NCBI GenBank assembly: GCA_019022495.1
Contig: JAFEKR010000007.1
Location: forward strand, 2,542,001-2,606,000
Source of the DNA: Epichloe hybrida
Lineage: Eukaryota; Ascomycota; Sordariomycetes; Hypocreales; Clavicipitaceae
Direction of reading: 5' to 3'
DNA length: 64,000 nt
Part shown: in pieces, positions 45,387-57,200 of the stretch
How the letters are laid out: each line of letters opens with the position of its first letter
Position numbering within the stretch: the first letter of the stretch is position 1
Translations under genes and position numbers: made by a program
The notes under the pieces: generated by a model
Told to the model about the DNA's origin: nothing
Seen by the model: the letters and a program-made list of their open reading frames with translations, nothing else
The model's database searches: none

Positions 45387-46164
45387 TTTGCGGTGTCGGA
45401 CCTATTTGAAGTAGCCGTCACGAGTTCGCCAACGGCCGCCATCGTTGACGCGCATGGAGAACCCGAAAATGACGTGGAGCAAATGACTTCACACAAATCT
45501 GCTTGTAATTTCGGAGTGTGCAGATGGGAAGATATAATATTGAGTGTGGAGTCGAGTTGGGTCGGAAGAGGGGTAGGCGATTTGGGAAGGAACGATTGTG
45601 GGAGTTTCCCGGTTCAGTACGGAGTAATCCGTACGGGGGGTTCTCTCATTTGACGGGAATGTTAATCAATAGTCAAACTGGTTCAAGGAAGGAGCTTTCC
45701 CCGTAGACGTCTAGAGCTTATTACTTGTGAATTGGCTGAGGAGCTCGAGCTACTAAGCTGCAGGAACCCCAACTACCCGAAATGGCCCTTTCTCTATAAT
45801 ATAGGAGCTTTTATTCTTTTATTTATATAATAGAAGATAGCTTTAATTTAAAAATCCTTTTTTCTACCTTTGTTATCCTGCTAGGGGATATCTTTTCCAA
45901 GTCACGTGCCCAGCGCACGATACCTTTCAGCCCCATGCTAGCTGCAGCATCCCCTGGCAAGATCTGAATATCCTTCTAGCAATATTAACACTTCGTACTC
46001 CGTATTATTGGCTTCGTGGTCTAGCTCACTCACCGGATCTCTCAACTCTTTTTTTTTGTGTGCCTAAATTGTCCCAACACGAAGTTCCCGAATGTCGATG
46101 CACTTTTTGGCGCAATGCCCCGTTCTGCTGACTCACGAGTCACTAGAGTCTGATCGTCGTCAAA
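45387..46164. other. gene-free gap with AT-rich relic
   Basis: A patch at about 45780-45890 is far more AT-rich than its surroundings and TA-dinucleotide-rich like the copia relic at the window start, suggesting a RIP-mutated repeat fragment. TACGGAGTA (45617-45625) and TACTCCGTA (45996-46004) flank it. The promoter of the CorA-like gene lies at the right. Confidence 0.45.
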
Positions 46165-49100
46165 ATGACGAGCTATGTATTTGAAGGCAGGTCTCGGCGA
46201 CCCCGTGTGCACTTCGCCGAAACAGACGAGGAGTCTGATCATGTATGTTTCGCTTGTACAGGGAACTTACCGATGGAGGCTGACTGTTCGCTCGTTGACA
46301 GCCTGGTCGTGCCCAAGCATCCTGGAACAACGCGCCCCAGTCCTCGTCCAGACGTCGTCGATATCGCTCTTGTAACAATGATTGCTATGTCTCGGAATCG
46401 GAGTCGGGCCAACTTCCCTCGTTGCCTCGTTGGAGCGGCCTCGTCTGGAGCACTTGAAACGCCGTGCGCCCCTGATTTACGAAGACCGCCGTTCTGATAA
46501 AGCTAGCAGTGCGTCTTTCCCTGGACGATATGGCGTAGAAGAAATCGATTGGGATGATGGCCAGGACGATATGTACCTACGCCCACCGAGTCCCATCGGG
46601 CCGGATTTGGATGCATATGATGAATTTGATCTCAAATTCCATCAACCGAATACCAAAGACGGAGAGCTATCTGAGCTAGACTCTAATACAGTGGATACGG
46701 ACTCAGCGCACCCTGAAGATCGTGATACCCCAGGGACATCTACTGCCAAGAGACTATACGTGTCGCAATATACCGGCAACGCGGAACCCGGTGGCAACCA
46801 TACTGTCAAATTGACAGATCTTGTTGATCCGAAAGGAAAGAAGCGTTCACTATTCAAGTGGCTGTGAGTTGGAAATTCTTGTTGAAATCAGACAATCTTC
46901 GTTAACCTCCATTCAGCCATATACAACAAGAAGTCATGAGATTTAACGAATTTTGGGTAATGGAACTCACACTCCATCACATTCCAAACGATTCACTGAC
47001 ATTTTTTAGTTAGAAGCATCACGACAACTTCATTTTTCGGAATTAGAAAGGACAGCCATTACAAAGCTAAGAGCAGACATACAGAAACACTGTATTAAGA
47101 CTCGTCAAAACCCTGGAGGAGCCAAAGTTGGCTATATGGAACCGCGCTGTTTCGAGGTACCGTTTATGACTGTCTCCAACAAAATATCAGGTCAAGAGAA
47201 GCCAACAGGCTCTGCTCGATGGATCTGTCTTCCGTATTTCTCACTACAAAAGTACTCGGGCTTTCTTTCTGGCTCTACAGTGAACGACTTCCCGGCACAG
47301 ACACTTCTTCAAGCACAATATTCCCGAACTACCGAGCAAAGAGACATGCAACAGGCTGTTTGTCGACTCAACACGACGAGAGAAAATAAGTGCTACCACA
47401 TTGCCCAGCTATGGTGTCTCATTCTGGACAACTGTAAGATGATGTAAGCTCTGCCACTTGTGACTCTGGGTCTGACTGTGAACTAGCACTTCTAATCACA
47501 TGTGGTGCGATATCAGAGGCCGACCTTTGCAGAGATTATATCGACCTCAAGTCTCAGCCAGTTCCTGAAACAGCCGCATCTAGGCTGTTTGGTCGAGTCA
47601 TCGTCAAGTACGGCAACGCGGTGACTTGGAACCTTCCTGCAGCTGCCTGTCCCACATGGTTTGTAAGTCTATTCTATTCGCTTGCCTATGATATTCGTAC
47701 GGCCGGACCTGTTGACCATGGGTAGAAATTTTTGTCCAACTTCAACGCATTTTGGCCAAGAAATTTGGAATTCAGATACAGCTCACAAGTCTTGGCGGCA
47801 AAACATTGGCCCAAGATTCTACAGTTCGCTTCCCGCCCTCAGGGTAGTGTCATGCTGAGCATGCAGATTGTGTGAGTTCCAGTGAATACAACAGCTTAGA
47901 CCGCCCTCTGCCAAAGCTGACACATCATAAGACCGCGACCTTCCCCCCTTCGTGCATTGTTGGAGACCATAGACCCAGAAGTCCTGGAGCACAAGGCGCT
48001 GAAAGAATGTCCAAGGCATCAAGAATACTTCCATGTACTGACGCGTCAGCCGATCGAAATACGCCTCAAAACAGGGGACAAAGACGGTGCTTCTCTAGAA
48101 AACTTGAAAGAACAACTGGTCTTGGCTGAAATATTCTTGACTAATCAAGTGTCGTACGCTGATCAGCGCGCATACAGGAGTTGCGGAGATGCTACGAGAG
48201 AAGGCGTACACCATTATCTTGTCAAGCAAGCCTCTCAAGTACAAGAGAAAGCAAGCGACAGTATTCGGATCATGCATGAGGACCGGCTCGAAATCTTCAA
48301 TGCTGCAACAAATATGTTCAGTCTATTCTTCCCTGCCGACTTCGATGGGCCAACCACCAGAAAGTTCTGGGGTGCCATCAAATTGTTAGTTCAGGTAGGA
48401 TTGAGAAACAGGCCAAATAATGGACGAGAAGTTTCACTGATGGTGGTTCAACAGATTCCCCAACTTGACGAGGACTCCGCTCTAAGCATAAACTCAACCG
48501 GCCAACGTGTTACGACAGAGGTTAAGTTGATCTTGAACGATGTTTCCCAATATATTCAACTATTTCAAAAAACCATGTCATATGCGAACGACCAGGACCG
48601 AGACAGTATTGATCCTCCACGTCAATTTGTAATAGCCTGGCTACACGTCGTCTCTGGCTTAATTAGTACCTTTGAGCATGGAGATACGTGGCTAGTACAC
48701 ATGTTGAAAGCCAAGACGCTGGTATTAGATGGTATGAGTCGCATTATGCAGGGAATCTCGAGTCGAAGTCTTCTTGACGACTCAGTTGTATTGCCGTTGG
48801 AAATTGTTTCGTTGTTCTCCCTGAACCTGCTACGCGATCAGGTGGGCAAGTCGGATGATATAATGGAGACTTATGCTCAATACCTGGCCTTACTTGTAAG
48901 AATACGTAAATGAGCAAAAGGCACGAGTGTACGTTGGCTGACTCGAGTAGGACGCAGAAATCACGAGTCAGCCCTCTGACCGAACATATCAGCACCGCCT
49001 CGACCTGGTTCAACAAGAAATGACGGTGATCAAGCGGACATTGGCAAAGCAGAGAACGATCTTGGCAAGTGTCAGAGCCAACATATCCGTCAGGGTAGTC

Positions 49101-49910
49101 ACCAGTCTCTTCACGGGAGCCACCGACGATGGACCATGGAGACAACGACGCCAAAAAGAAGGCGCTTTTAGGCGTGATGACCCAACATATCTAGACTCTG
49201 GACCACGCCCTTACTATGGCCAGCCTTACGAACCAGCCCTCAAAAGACATGACGATGAGTATCTAGAAATGGATGACCAAGAGCCCACAAATCTCGAGGC
49301 AGCATCCAAGCTGTCGCCCATTGACGAGCTGGGGTTTCGCGGCCTGTTTCTCACCGACTGCATACAGCTGGTCGAACAGCGGGAGTTTGACCTCCGACGG
49401 CATACTGACTTTGCAGACGATTTGGAACGAGTGGTGGAATACAGCATAGATTGGACGAGGGACAGACAAGAGAATGCCGTTTATGCCTTCACCATTGTGA
49501 CGGTGGTATTCCTACCACTCAGTGCCATCTCCAGTATATTTGGCATGAACTCGAGCGATGTGCGAGACATGGCATATGGCCAGTGGCTCTACTGGGCCGT
49601 TGCCTTGCCAGTGACAGCACTCATTATCTTCCTCGGTCTATGGTGGATGGGAGAATTGGGAAACGTGGTGAAATGGGTTTCGGGCAGACAGACGAACCGC
49701 ATCACCAATGCCGGCTACGTGCCTGGGGTGGCACCAAAAGCGCCGAAAAGCACGAAAAGCAGGACATATGTGGTAGAAGCCAAACCTGACGCGGAGCATC
49801 CAGAAGCACGGGTGTTGGAAGGGGCATCGCCGCGTCCGATAGAGTACGTTCCCGAGCGGAGCATCACGCGGAGGTCACGTAGGCGGTCTCGCTCGGTGAT
49901 TCAATACTAA
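46165..49910 (+). CDS. large CorA-like Mg2+ transporter family membrane protein, about 9 exons
   Basis: Proposed exons are 46165-46242, 46302-46353, 46404-46863, 46917-46956, 47010-47433, 47487-47662, 47726-47871, 47932-48895 and 48951-49910, giving about 1099 residues. The C-terminus has the CorA layout: a helical stalk (FDLRRHTDFADDLERVVEYS), TM1 (AVYAFTIVTVVFLPLSAISS), the GMN signature (SIFGMNSSD, about 49536-49560), then TM2 (WLYWAVALPVTALIIFLGLW). An Arg-rich tail (RRSRRRSRSVIQY) ends the protein. The long N-terminal part is fungal-specific with WICLPYFSLQKY and similar blocks. Such large fungal proteins are annotated as CorA-like, though ion transport is untested. The region 46302-46404 is uncertain: a 50-nt intron with a weak GTCGTC donor is needed to keep the frame. 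Confidence 0.8.
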
Positions 49911-50219
49911 GAGGAACATTCGTCACATCATACAAGGCAACATTCATGCCCATTATTTCCACGCCAACTCCATTCAAGTCGGAGTGTCATTCAGAGTCGT
50001 TGATACACTAGATTGGGTCTGCCAAAAACGTTTCTTTTCCAAAATATAAGAACTATAGCGTTCTCAAAAAGCTAGGGGAAAAAAAATAAAGTAAACAGAA
50101 ACCTTGGAAACCCCCAAAAGCCGGACTACCGTGCCCAACATCAAGTGAACGGCAGTAAAACCCCGAATCATTGTCATCATCATAAGATTTGTCCAAAAAA
50201 GAAAAAAAAAAGACGTGCC
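49911..50219. terminator. convergent 3' flank, CorA-like / Pro-Arg-rich gene
   Basis: About 309 bp between two stop codons on opposite strands; AT-rich with A tracts (50079-50088, 50199-50210), compatible with polyadenylation signals for both genes. No gene. Confidence 0.45.
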
Positions 50220-50872
50220 TCATCGCCGATAACAGTCATATATATCCCTCTCTCTATAGTCCCTACAATACCCCCCGGACCGCTCCCTGTCTTCGGTTCG
50301 GATATGAACATGAGTCGTCCCGTTCCTGTCCTCGATCCTTCTGGGCGGTGGAGACGGCGGCTCGATGTACCTCCTCGGAGCCTCGACGTAGCGAAATGTG
50401 TCGTGCTCGGGCTCGACGGGGACAGGAACAGGGACGGGGATGAAGCGGTCCCTCTCAATGTAGATTTCCTTTTCGCGGCGCGAGTGGGAATGGCCCCTGC
50501 TCCGGCTGCGGCTCGACTTGGACGACTTGGACGACTTGATGGAGGGTTCGACGTCGACGGCGATGACCTCGATCTGGGGTTCGGGCTCCGGCTCCGGCTC
50601 GGGGAGGGCAGGCGGGGGGCATGGCGGCGACGGCTCTTCTACCACGGGGCAGGGCTCCTCGATGGGCGGGGGAGGAGGACACGGTGGCGGGGAGGGCGTA
50701 CGAGGGATGAAGCGCGTGATTTGGCGGCGGGTGGTGAGAAGGTCGGGCTCCGGGCGGGAGAGGTACAGGCGCTTTTTGGTGCCGTGTCGGGCTGGACGGG
50801 TGGTGATGGTTTCTGGTGTCAGTTCTAGTTTGGGTGAGTTGGTGAGAAGGGGCTTGCGTGTTGCGTACCCAT
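50220..50872 (-). CDS. Pro/Glu/Arg-rich low-complexity protein, 4-nt first coding exon
   Basis: The long minus-strand frame has no ATG in frame. Joining ATGG (50872-50869) through a 56-nt intron (GTACGC donor, cacaccag-type acceptor, ctgac branch) to 50812-50220 gives 198 residues starting METITTRPARHGTKKRLYLS. The protein contains ITRFIPRTPSPPPCPPPPP, alternating PEPEPEPEP, a KSSKSSKSSRSRSRGHSHSR RS-like segment, PVPVPVPVEPEHD and a C-terminus rich in Arg/Asp/Tyr (RDYRERDIYDCYRR). It has no known domain. Similar short disordered proteins occur in related fungi in my recollection. RS-like repeats hint at RNA or splicing contacts, which is inference. Confidence 0.6.
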
Positions 50873-52556
50873 GGGTGCTTTTATGCTCTGGCTCTGGCTC
50901 TGGTCTGGCTCTGGCTCTGCTCTGCTCTCCGACGGAGGGCGTAGGATGCAATGTAGATGATGGGATGAATAAGTGAGGATGGCGAAGATGGGAATGGAGG
51001 GAGCGTGGTGTTATTGTGTGTGCTCTCAGCTTTTGGGAATGCCCCGTGCCATCCGTATTACATGGCTGATATCAGGTCCTGGTCCTGGTCCTGCGTATTA
51101 TGACGTTGTGCTTGTTTTGGGGGGGGGGGCGGTGCTGCGCGGGCAGCTACGGACCGTACATACGGATTACATACATGTTGTACATACTGGATGGCACCAA
51201 CAAGAGCAACAGACCCGGGAACCAGGAAGATCAGAAGTCGTGCAGCTTTTTACATTACATCAGTGTACGGGATAGCGCCCACGCTCATCCTGGATATCCG
51301 AGCATGCATTGCTCGGTATCGGACATTTGGCTCGCGACAGCCGGACATTGATTGATGCTTGTCACGACTTTTTTGCGATGCTCACTTCGGACAGATGACA
51401 AAGGCTCAAAATTGGCAGACCAGCATTCAACTTGAAACAAGGGGGCCAGCGCTCCTCCGTCCCCTCTGCTTTTCCCCGGGGGTTTCCTCGGCTGATTAAT
51501 AAATACACTGGCATTGGATAAGGGGATGAACTTTGGCCAAAGTCGTCCACCGTCCGTTGCTGTATGTATGCCATATGGTATGTCTGCATGTCTGGAAAAG
51601 TTAGGAATCGTCTTCACTGAAAAGTCTGAGACCGGGGGCCGGGAGAGGAAATCAGTCCCATGTCTTCTCTCATCTTCACCTTTTGATGGCATGGCGTGGC
51701 GCTGCTAATAGCATGCCCTTGATTTTCATTTTATAGTCTGACGCAGAGTCTTTTTTTTTCCCAGCACGTTGTATGTACATACTTTGTTTAGTAAGCGCCA
51801 TGCCCAAAAACCCCATCTGGTGATGATGCATGGTGCGATGTATGGCAGCCCAGCCCCCCCTGCATTTTTTTCAACTGGGCATGTCATGCACGGCTTCGGA
51901 TACGTCGGAGTCACCATGCAAGCGTGAGAACCGTCCGGCTCGTGGACCGACCGGGCTGCAAGGCAAGGTGATCAAGTTGACGCTTCATGTATGTATCCGT
52001 ATTTTTAGAAATTCATGCCGGGGTGCTAGATGTGGCAAATACATAAATAAATGCCTTTGATCGGACGGGGCTGAGACGCTCAGCACCAACTTGGCTTGGC
52101 CTCGTGCACCGCTTATTAAAATAGCATGAGTTGCTATGTTTTATGTATGTACGGAGAACGGAGTACGGACCTAAGTACATATGTACTCTAATTTCAAGCA
52201 ACGCGACCAGTGGGCAATCAAAGTTTGTCTTATTTCTGGCTGGGTAGCACTTGGCTAGTCAGGGACCAATTTTCCGTACATACATATGTAGGCGCCGGGT
52301 TCTTACGACTCTCAGAGATCTATCTCCCTGTTCTTGTCAGGTCATGATGACCAATGGCCGAACGGGCCTAGAAACGATGATGCGGCCAGAATAGAATGAG
52401 ACGAGGAGAATATGTATGCGGAGTCCAGGGCCAAAGCAAAGGGGGGGGAGCGAGACAAGGCGCCAGGGTTTTGATGTCCCTGAACGGAGGACGAGCCTCA
52501 TATCATGGCCATACACCCACTGTACATACGGAGTACATGTTATCTGTCTTTCTCAC

Positions 52557-52584
52557 ATGAACATGGACATGAACATGAACATGA
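52557..52584. repeat. acatga hexamer repeat
   Basis: Four to five copies of gaacat/ggacat in tandem. Confidence 0.85.
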
Positions 52585-52775
52585 CCGCTCGACGACTTCT
52601 CGAGTGGATTCATCGATTCATCCGCGGACGTCTTCCTTCCTCCCGCTGCTCGACCAGGGGCAGGGCCACTTGACTGACTTGACTGGCTGGCTTGAGAGCT
52701 GGCAGAGCATTGACCCCACCCGGCCCTTCTGGTCACGGTGTCACCACACCCACCCACGCCATCCTCCCTTCCCTC

Positions 52776-52830
52776 ACTGAGTCACTGGGAGTCACTGAGT
52801 CACTGAGTCACTGAGTCACTGATGCACTGA
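52776..52830. repeat. gagtcact octamer repeat
   Basis: Six to seven near-perfect copies of ctgagtca, then ctgatgca variants. The unit contains TGAGTCA/TGACTCA-like half sites for bZIP factors of the Gcn4/AP-1 type, probably by chance. Confidence 0.85.
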
Positions 52831-53127
52831 TGCACTAATGACACACGCCTGGCGCTCGCTGGCTCGCCTGTCTCGTCTCTGCGTCTCTGCCCTGCCTGTC
52901 CTTTGAACCCTTCGGTTCCTGCCCCGGCTCTTGTTCCCTGACTTGTCTGTCCCAAGGGGTTCCGACACCCGTTGACCCTTGGACCCGCCGTCGTCCACCC
53001 CGAACCCCAAGATTTGCGGAGAGGAGTTGAGTTGGTGCCCATGGTCGCTGCGCGCTCTGCATAAACAGGCTTGGGAACGGGCGGCATGCGCCCCGGCGTA
53101 ATCCGTAATGTACATACTCCGTACTCG

Positions 53128-53190
53128 AACCCAGACGTTGACGTTGCTGCTGACGCTGCTGACGCTGACGCTGTGACGCTGACGCTGTAT
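53128..53190. repeat. gacgct hexamer repeat
   Basis: Imperfect copies of gacgctgct and gacgct over about 60 bases. Confidence 0.8.
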
Positions 53191-53223
53191 TATCCGGCAT
53201 TCGCTGGGACTCGGCCCGGTCAC

Positions 53224-53250
53224 TTGCATTTGCATTTGCATTTGCATATG
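53224..53250. repeat. ttgcat hexamer repeat
   Basis: Four copies of ttgcat in tandem, in the presumed upstream region of the RhoGAP gene. Confidence 0.85.
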
Positions 53251-54161
53251 CGTCTTCGTCCTCGTCTCCTCAATCTCAAATCTCAAATCTCAATCTCAAC
53301 CCTCTGCTGGTGCCGGTAGTTAGCCTGCAAGCCCAACTGCCGGACGCTTGATCAACGTGCCTTCGCTGTCGTCTGTCGGCTCTTTGCCACATCCAGGACA
53401 AAGGTGAGTTTGTCGCGAGCCTCAGTTCATGGCTGGCTGTTCAATCAACGCCGTCTCTTTCACCCCCACTGCTTCCCTTTCTCTGCCGTGTTACGCGAAA
53501 GTTTGTGACTTCATAGGCATCGGAGAGATTACATGTCCCTAGATAACGAGTTTTGAGAACCCCCCCAACGAGGTCCATGTGCTGCTGGTTGTTGGCCTGT
53601 TGCAATTCTCCCCAACCTTCTCTTCTCTACCTTGCGTTTCTCCCATTTCGTTGCCCAGTTTCAGATCACGACCCTGTGGCCACACCTGAAGCCAAACGTC
53701 CAATTTTTTTTTCTTGATTCGACACTGACATGCCATTGCTATTTTCCTCAACTTTTCAGATTCCCTCGACCCTCCGTACCCAGTCCATTATCTATCGCGA
53801 GCAACGTGGCGACGTCTCCATCGAGCACGAATCCTTTACAGCCTGCTGCTTCTGCCACACAGCAGGCATCTCAGCCTATTGGCTACGAAACGACCGACAA
53901 CTCGTCAATAAGGGCACCTGTCGGGCAGGCGACCTTCTATAGCGACTCACCCAGTCCATCCAGTCCCAAGGACGAGAAGATCCCAAGGTGTGTTTTCTCT
54001 CACTTGCTCCCCCTGTGTTCTCCCCCCCTCTCCCCCTGAAGTAGACGCTCATATACGCTACCTTTCTGGGGCTCTCGATGGCTTTACGAGGCTATTGAGT
54101 GTGTATCAACATCAGCTCTGACATACAATCATTCGTAGATTCAATCTTCCCAGTCACCCGC

Positions 54162-54191
54162 ATGACGCCCGAAGCGTCCCCGACCCTTTAG
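54162..54191 (+). promoter_or_regulatory. short upstream ORF in the RhoGAP leader
   Basis: ATG at 54162 opens a nine-codon frame (MTPEASPTL then TAG) ending 55 bases before the main ATG at 54247. If the leader is transcribed as read, it could reduce initiation at the main start. Confidence 0.4.
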
Positions 54192-54246
54192 GATCGAAGG
54201 CTGCCTGCAGCCATTCCAAAATTCCAAAAATACCGGATCGACGATC

Positions 54247-57200
54247 ATGGCAACCACAACGGCGTCCTCGTCGAGCACAAACAGTATCCGTCAGAAGCTG
54301 CCTCCGAGCCCTTCCATAGATGACACATCTCTGTCCACTGCGTCATCAAAACATGGCCCAAACAAAGCTGCTTTGCAAGAGGCCCAGGCTTCAACTGACA
54401 CGGCGAGTATCATCAAAGCCGCTGGCAGTCCAGAAGCCGCAATACAGCATCTACTGAAAGAGAAGCACTCTCAGTCACAGCAAAACAGTCAATTATGGAG
54501 ATTAGTTGATAAGCAGAGAGCCATGATCTTAGGATTGAACAAGGATCTCGAGGCAGCACTCAAAGACAAGGAGAAATACAGGAGAAAGCTTAAAGAAATA
54601 ATGTCAAATCCTACAATTATGAGAGCCGCATCCGGAAAACAAGGAGGACTGACAAAGGAGATCGCTAAACGAGGCGCCAGGTCACCGCGAATCGAAGTAC
54701 CAGAGTCGAGCGCTCTGGCTTCTCCTCATGGGCCAGATTCCCCTTCACTTGACTCGGATAGCCAGAAAAACTCACCCATCGACATCTCAATGGCTCCTTA
54801 CCCGATCACTCCTCCGGCGGATAGGCAACATGTGTCACCCGACGCTGTCAGCGAGATGCCGGACCCCGAGCATGTTATGCCCAAACCACAAGAACATGAT
54901 GCCATGGGCAACTTTAATCACGAGGCGCATGACCAAGCGGGTGATGGAGCGCGGAAAGAAGAGAGTGAGCAAAACGTGAAGGAGATGCCCTACAACCTAT
55001 CACTGCCGCCCTCGCGAAGCCTCCCGAGTGACCCGCCGAAACTACCACCACCAAAGCTACCGACTGTTCCTCCGTCTTTGGCTGCTGAGCCATCCCCACA
55101 AGTAGACAAGGATCTTGGTCAATTTCCGTCTCCTCCCAGAAAAGCGCCTCCAGCGCCTCTGCGGTTGAACCAACAAAGTCGGCGGCACTTGGCTGTCTCT
55201 GCTGCCTCTGCCGAGGCAGATGACAGTGACTCAGACTACGATAATATCCTCGAAGTTGGTGACGTTGCGAACGAAAGTCGAGGTCGCCGCAAAACTAGAG
55301 ACGATGACGATAGGGAACGTGAGGTCATTGCATTTAGAGAAGTCCACGGGCGTGCGCCTGCCCAGGTTCGATCAGAAACCCCGACTCGACAACCTCTTCA
55401 TCAGCACGCCCCTGCTTCATCCTGGCCAACAGAACCCGAAGAGCACAAAAATGCATCCGTGGATGCCTTGCTTCTGGTCGAGGAGGGGCGAGATCGTGTT
55501 GTTACTGTACCACCTCTGCTTAGCCCAGGGTTACCGAGCTCACCCCGTCCTCTCGGCATCATTAAACACTCGGCCTCCGCTCCCCTATCTTCTCGACTTG
55601 GCTCTGCCGCTCCCTTATCTCCACGCCCACCTCGCCAGCCGATCGTGCTTCCCCCCGACAGGCCCGTGGTATCCTCTACGCCAACAGAATCACTCAACTC
55701 TTTGGCCATGGCACCATTGAAAGTCTCGAAACACCGTGGTGTTGAAGAAGGCCAACAGTCACCGACGGACCGCATAAAAATCTACAAAGGCTTAGCGACA
55801 GACGAATATCCCGATCTTCTCTTACCTCCAAACGCACTTCCGTCGATCGAAATCAAGGTCGCCTCGTCCCGGATGAAACCCTCACGCGCAAGCCTCATGT
55901 CTTTCACACAACTGGAAGAGGACCCAGTTTTCACGCTGGCTATTTTCTCGCGAGCAGATGACGGAGAACTCTGGCGGGTAGAGAAGGATATCGCGTCTCT
56001 GGGCAAATTGGACGCTCGGCTGAAAAATTGTGCCGCCTTTACTGCCAAGACTCCAGAGCGGTCTTTATTCAGTGGCCATGCGCCAGCGAAGCTTGATGCA
56101 CGACGAGTAGCCTTGGAGCAGTACATGGAAGAGCTGCTGGACGCGCCTTTGGACACAGCCACGGCTGTCGAGCTTTGCAGATACCTCTCGACACATGCAC
56201 TCCCGCCAAACGCTGATGAAACGGGCTCCTATTTCAGGCCGACACCTGAAAATAGCGGACTCAAGGTCGGCGCTGATGGCCGTCACCTTCGAACCGGATA
56301 CCTGACCAAGAAGGGGAAGAATTTTGGCGGCTGGAAAGCCAGATTCTTCGTCTTGGACGGGCCGCAGCTCAAGTACTACGAGACCCCCGGCGGAGCCCAC
56401 CTCGGTACCATCAAGCTGCAGCATGCCCAAATAGGCAAGCAATCCCAAAACCAGAGCAACGAAAACCAATCACCCGCCCGGCAGAGCACTGGGGATGATC
56501 TGGACAATCAATACCGCCATGCATTCCTCGTTTTGGAGCCCAAAAAGAAAGACTCCAACGCTCATGTGAAGCATGTTCTGTGTGCCGAGAGCGACAAAGA
56601 GCGCGATCTCTGGGTGGATGCCCTGTTGCAGTGGATAGACTATCGAGACGCAGATGAGGTCGAACCATCTCAGAGTGCCAGGCCTGCTCACGAAAGACGG
56701 ACCTCTGGGGCAGACACTCCGAGCGGCAATAGACCAAAGAAGAGGAGCAGTCAAGGTAGATTGCTCTACCAGCACGCGGATTCCGATGCGTTGATTGGGG
56801 TTCGATATGATTCCACGCACGCTGGCGAGGCACCACACAAGGGGGTCACGGCTTTATCGGAGCATCCCAGCTCACAGAACATTGCGAATGAGACGATGAG
56901 CTCGCAGGCCAACAAACTCATTTCCGGACCAAAGGACCCTCAGATCATCTCGGACTCGGCGGCCTGGGGGAACAAGACGGGCCTCAGCATTCCGTCGCTT
57001 GATGAGAAGAAGCAACGGAAGCGGAGCTTTTTCGGCTTCGGCCCCAAGACGCGCACATCTTCAGATGGGCAAGATTCATTGTTTGGCGGCAGTGACAATG
57101 GCTCGTCCAATGGACCGTCCGGACCGTCTCATCCCCAAGGCCACTCGGGACCTGTTCGGCAGGTGTTCGGGGCCCCTTTGGCGGAGGCTGTTCGCTACAA

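Larger units (their letters stand above)
50873..54246. other. 3.4 kb interval with microsatellites and the long leader of the RhoGAP gene
   Basis: No complete gene supported. The middle (about 52550-53290) is crowded with short tandem repeats. TACGGAGTA occurs at 52527-52535 and TACTCCGTA at 53115-53123. The right part (from about 53350) looks like a transcribed leader of the Bem3-type gene, with a GTGTGT donor at 53988, an acceptor ending at 54138 and a short upstream ORF at 54162-54191. Confidence 0.45.
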
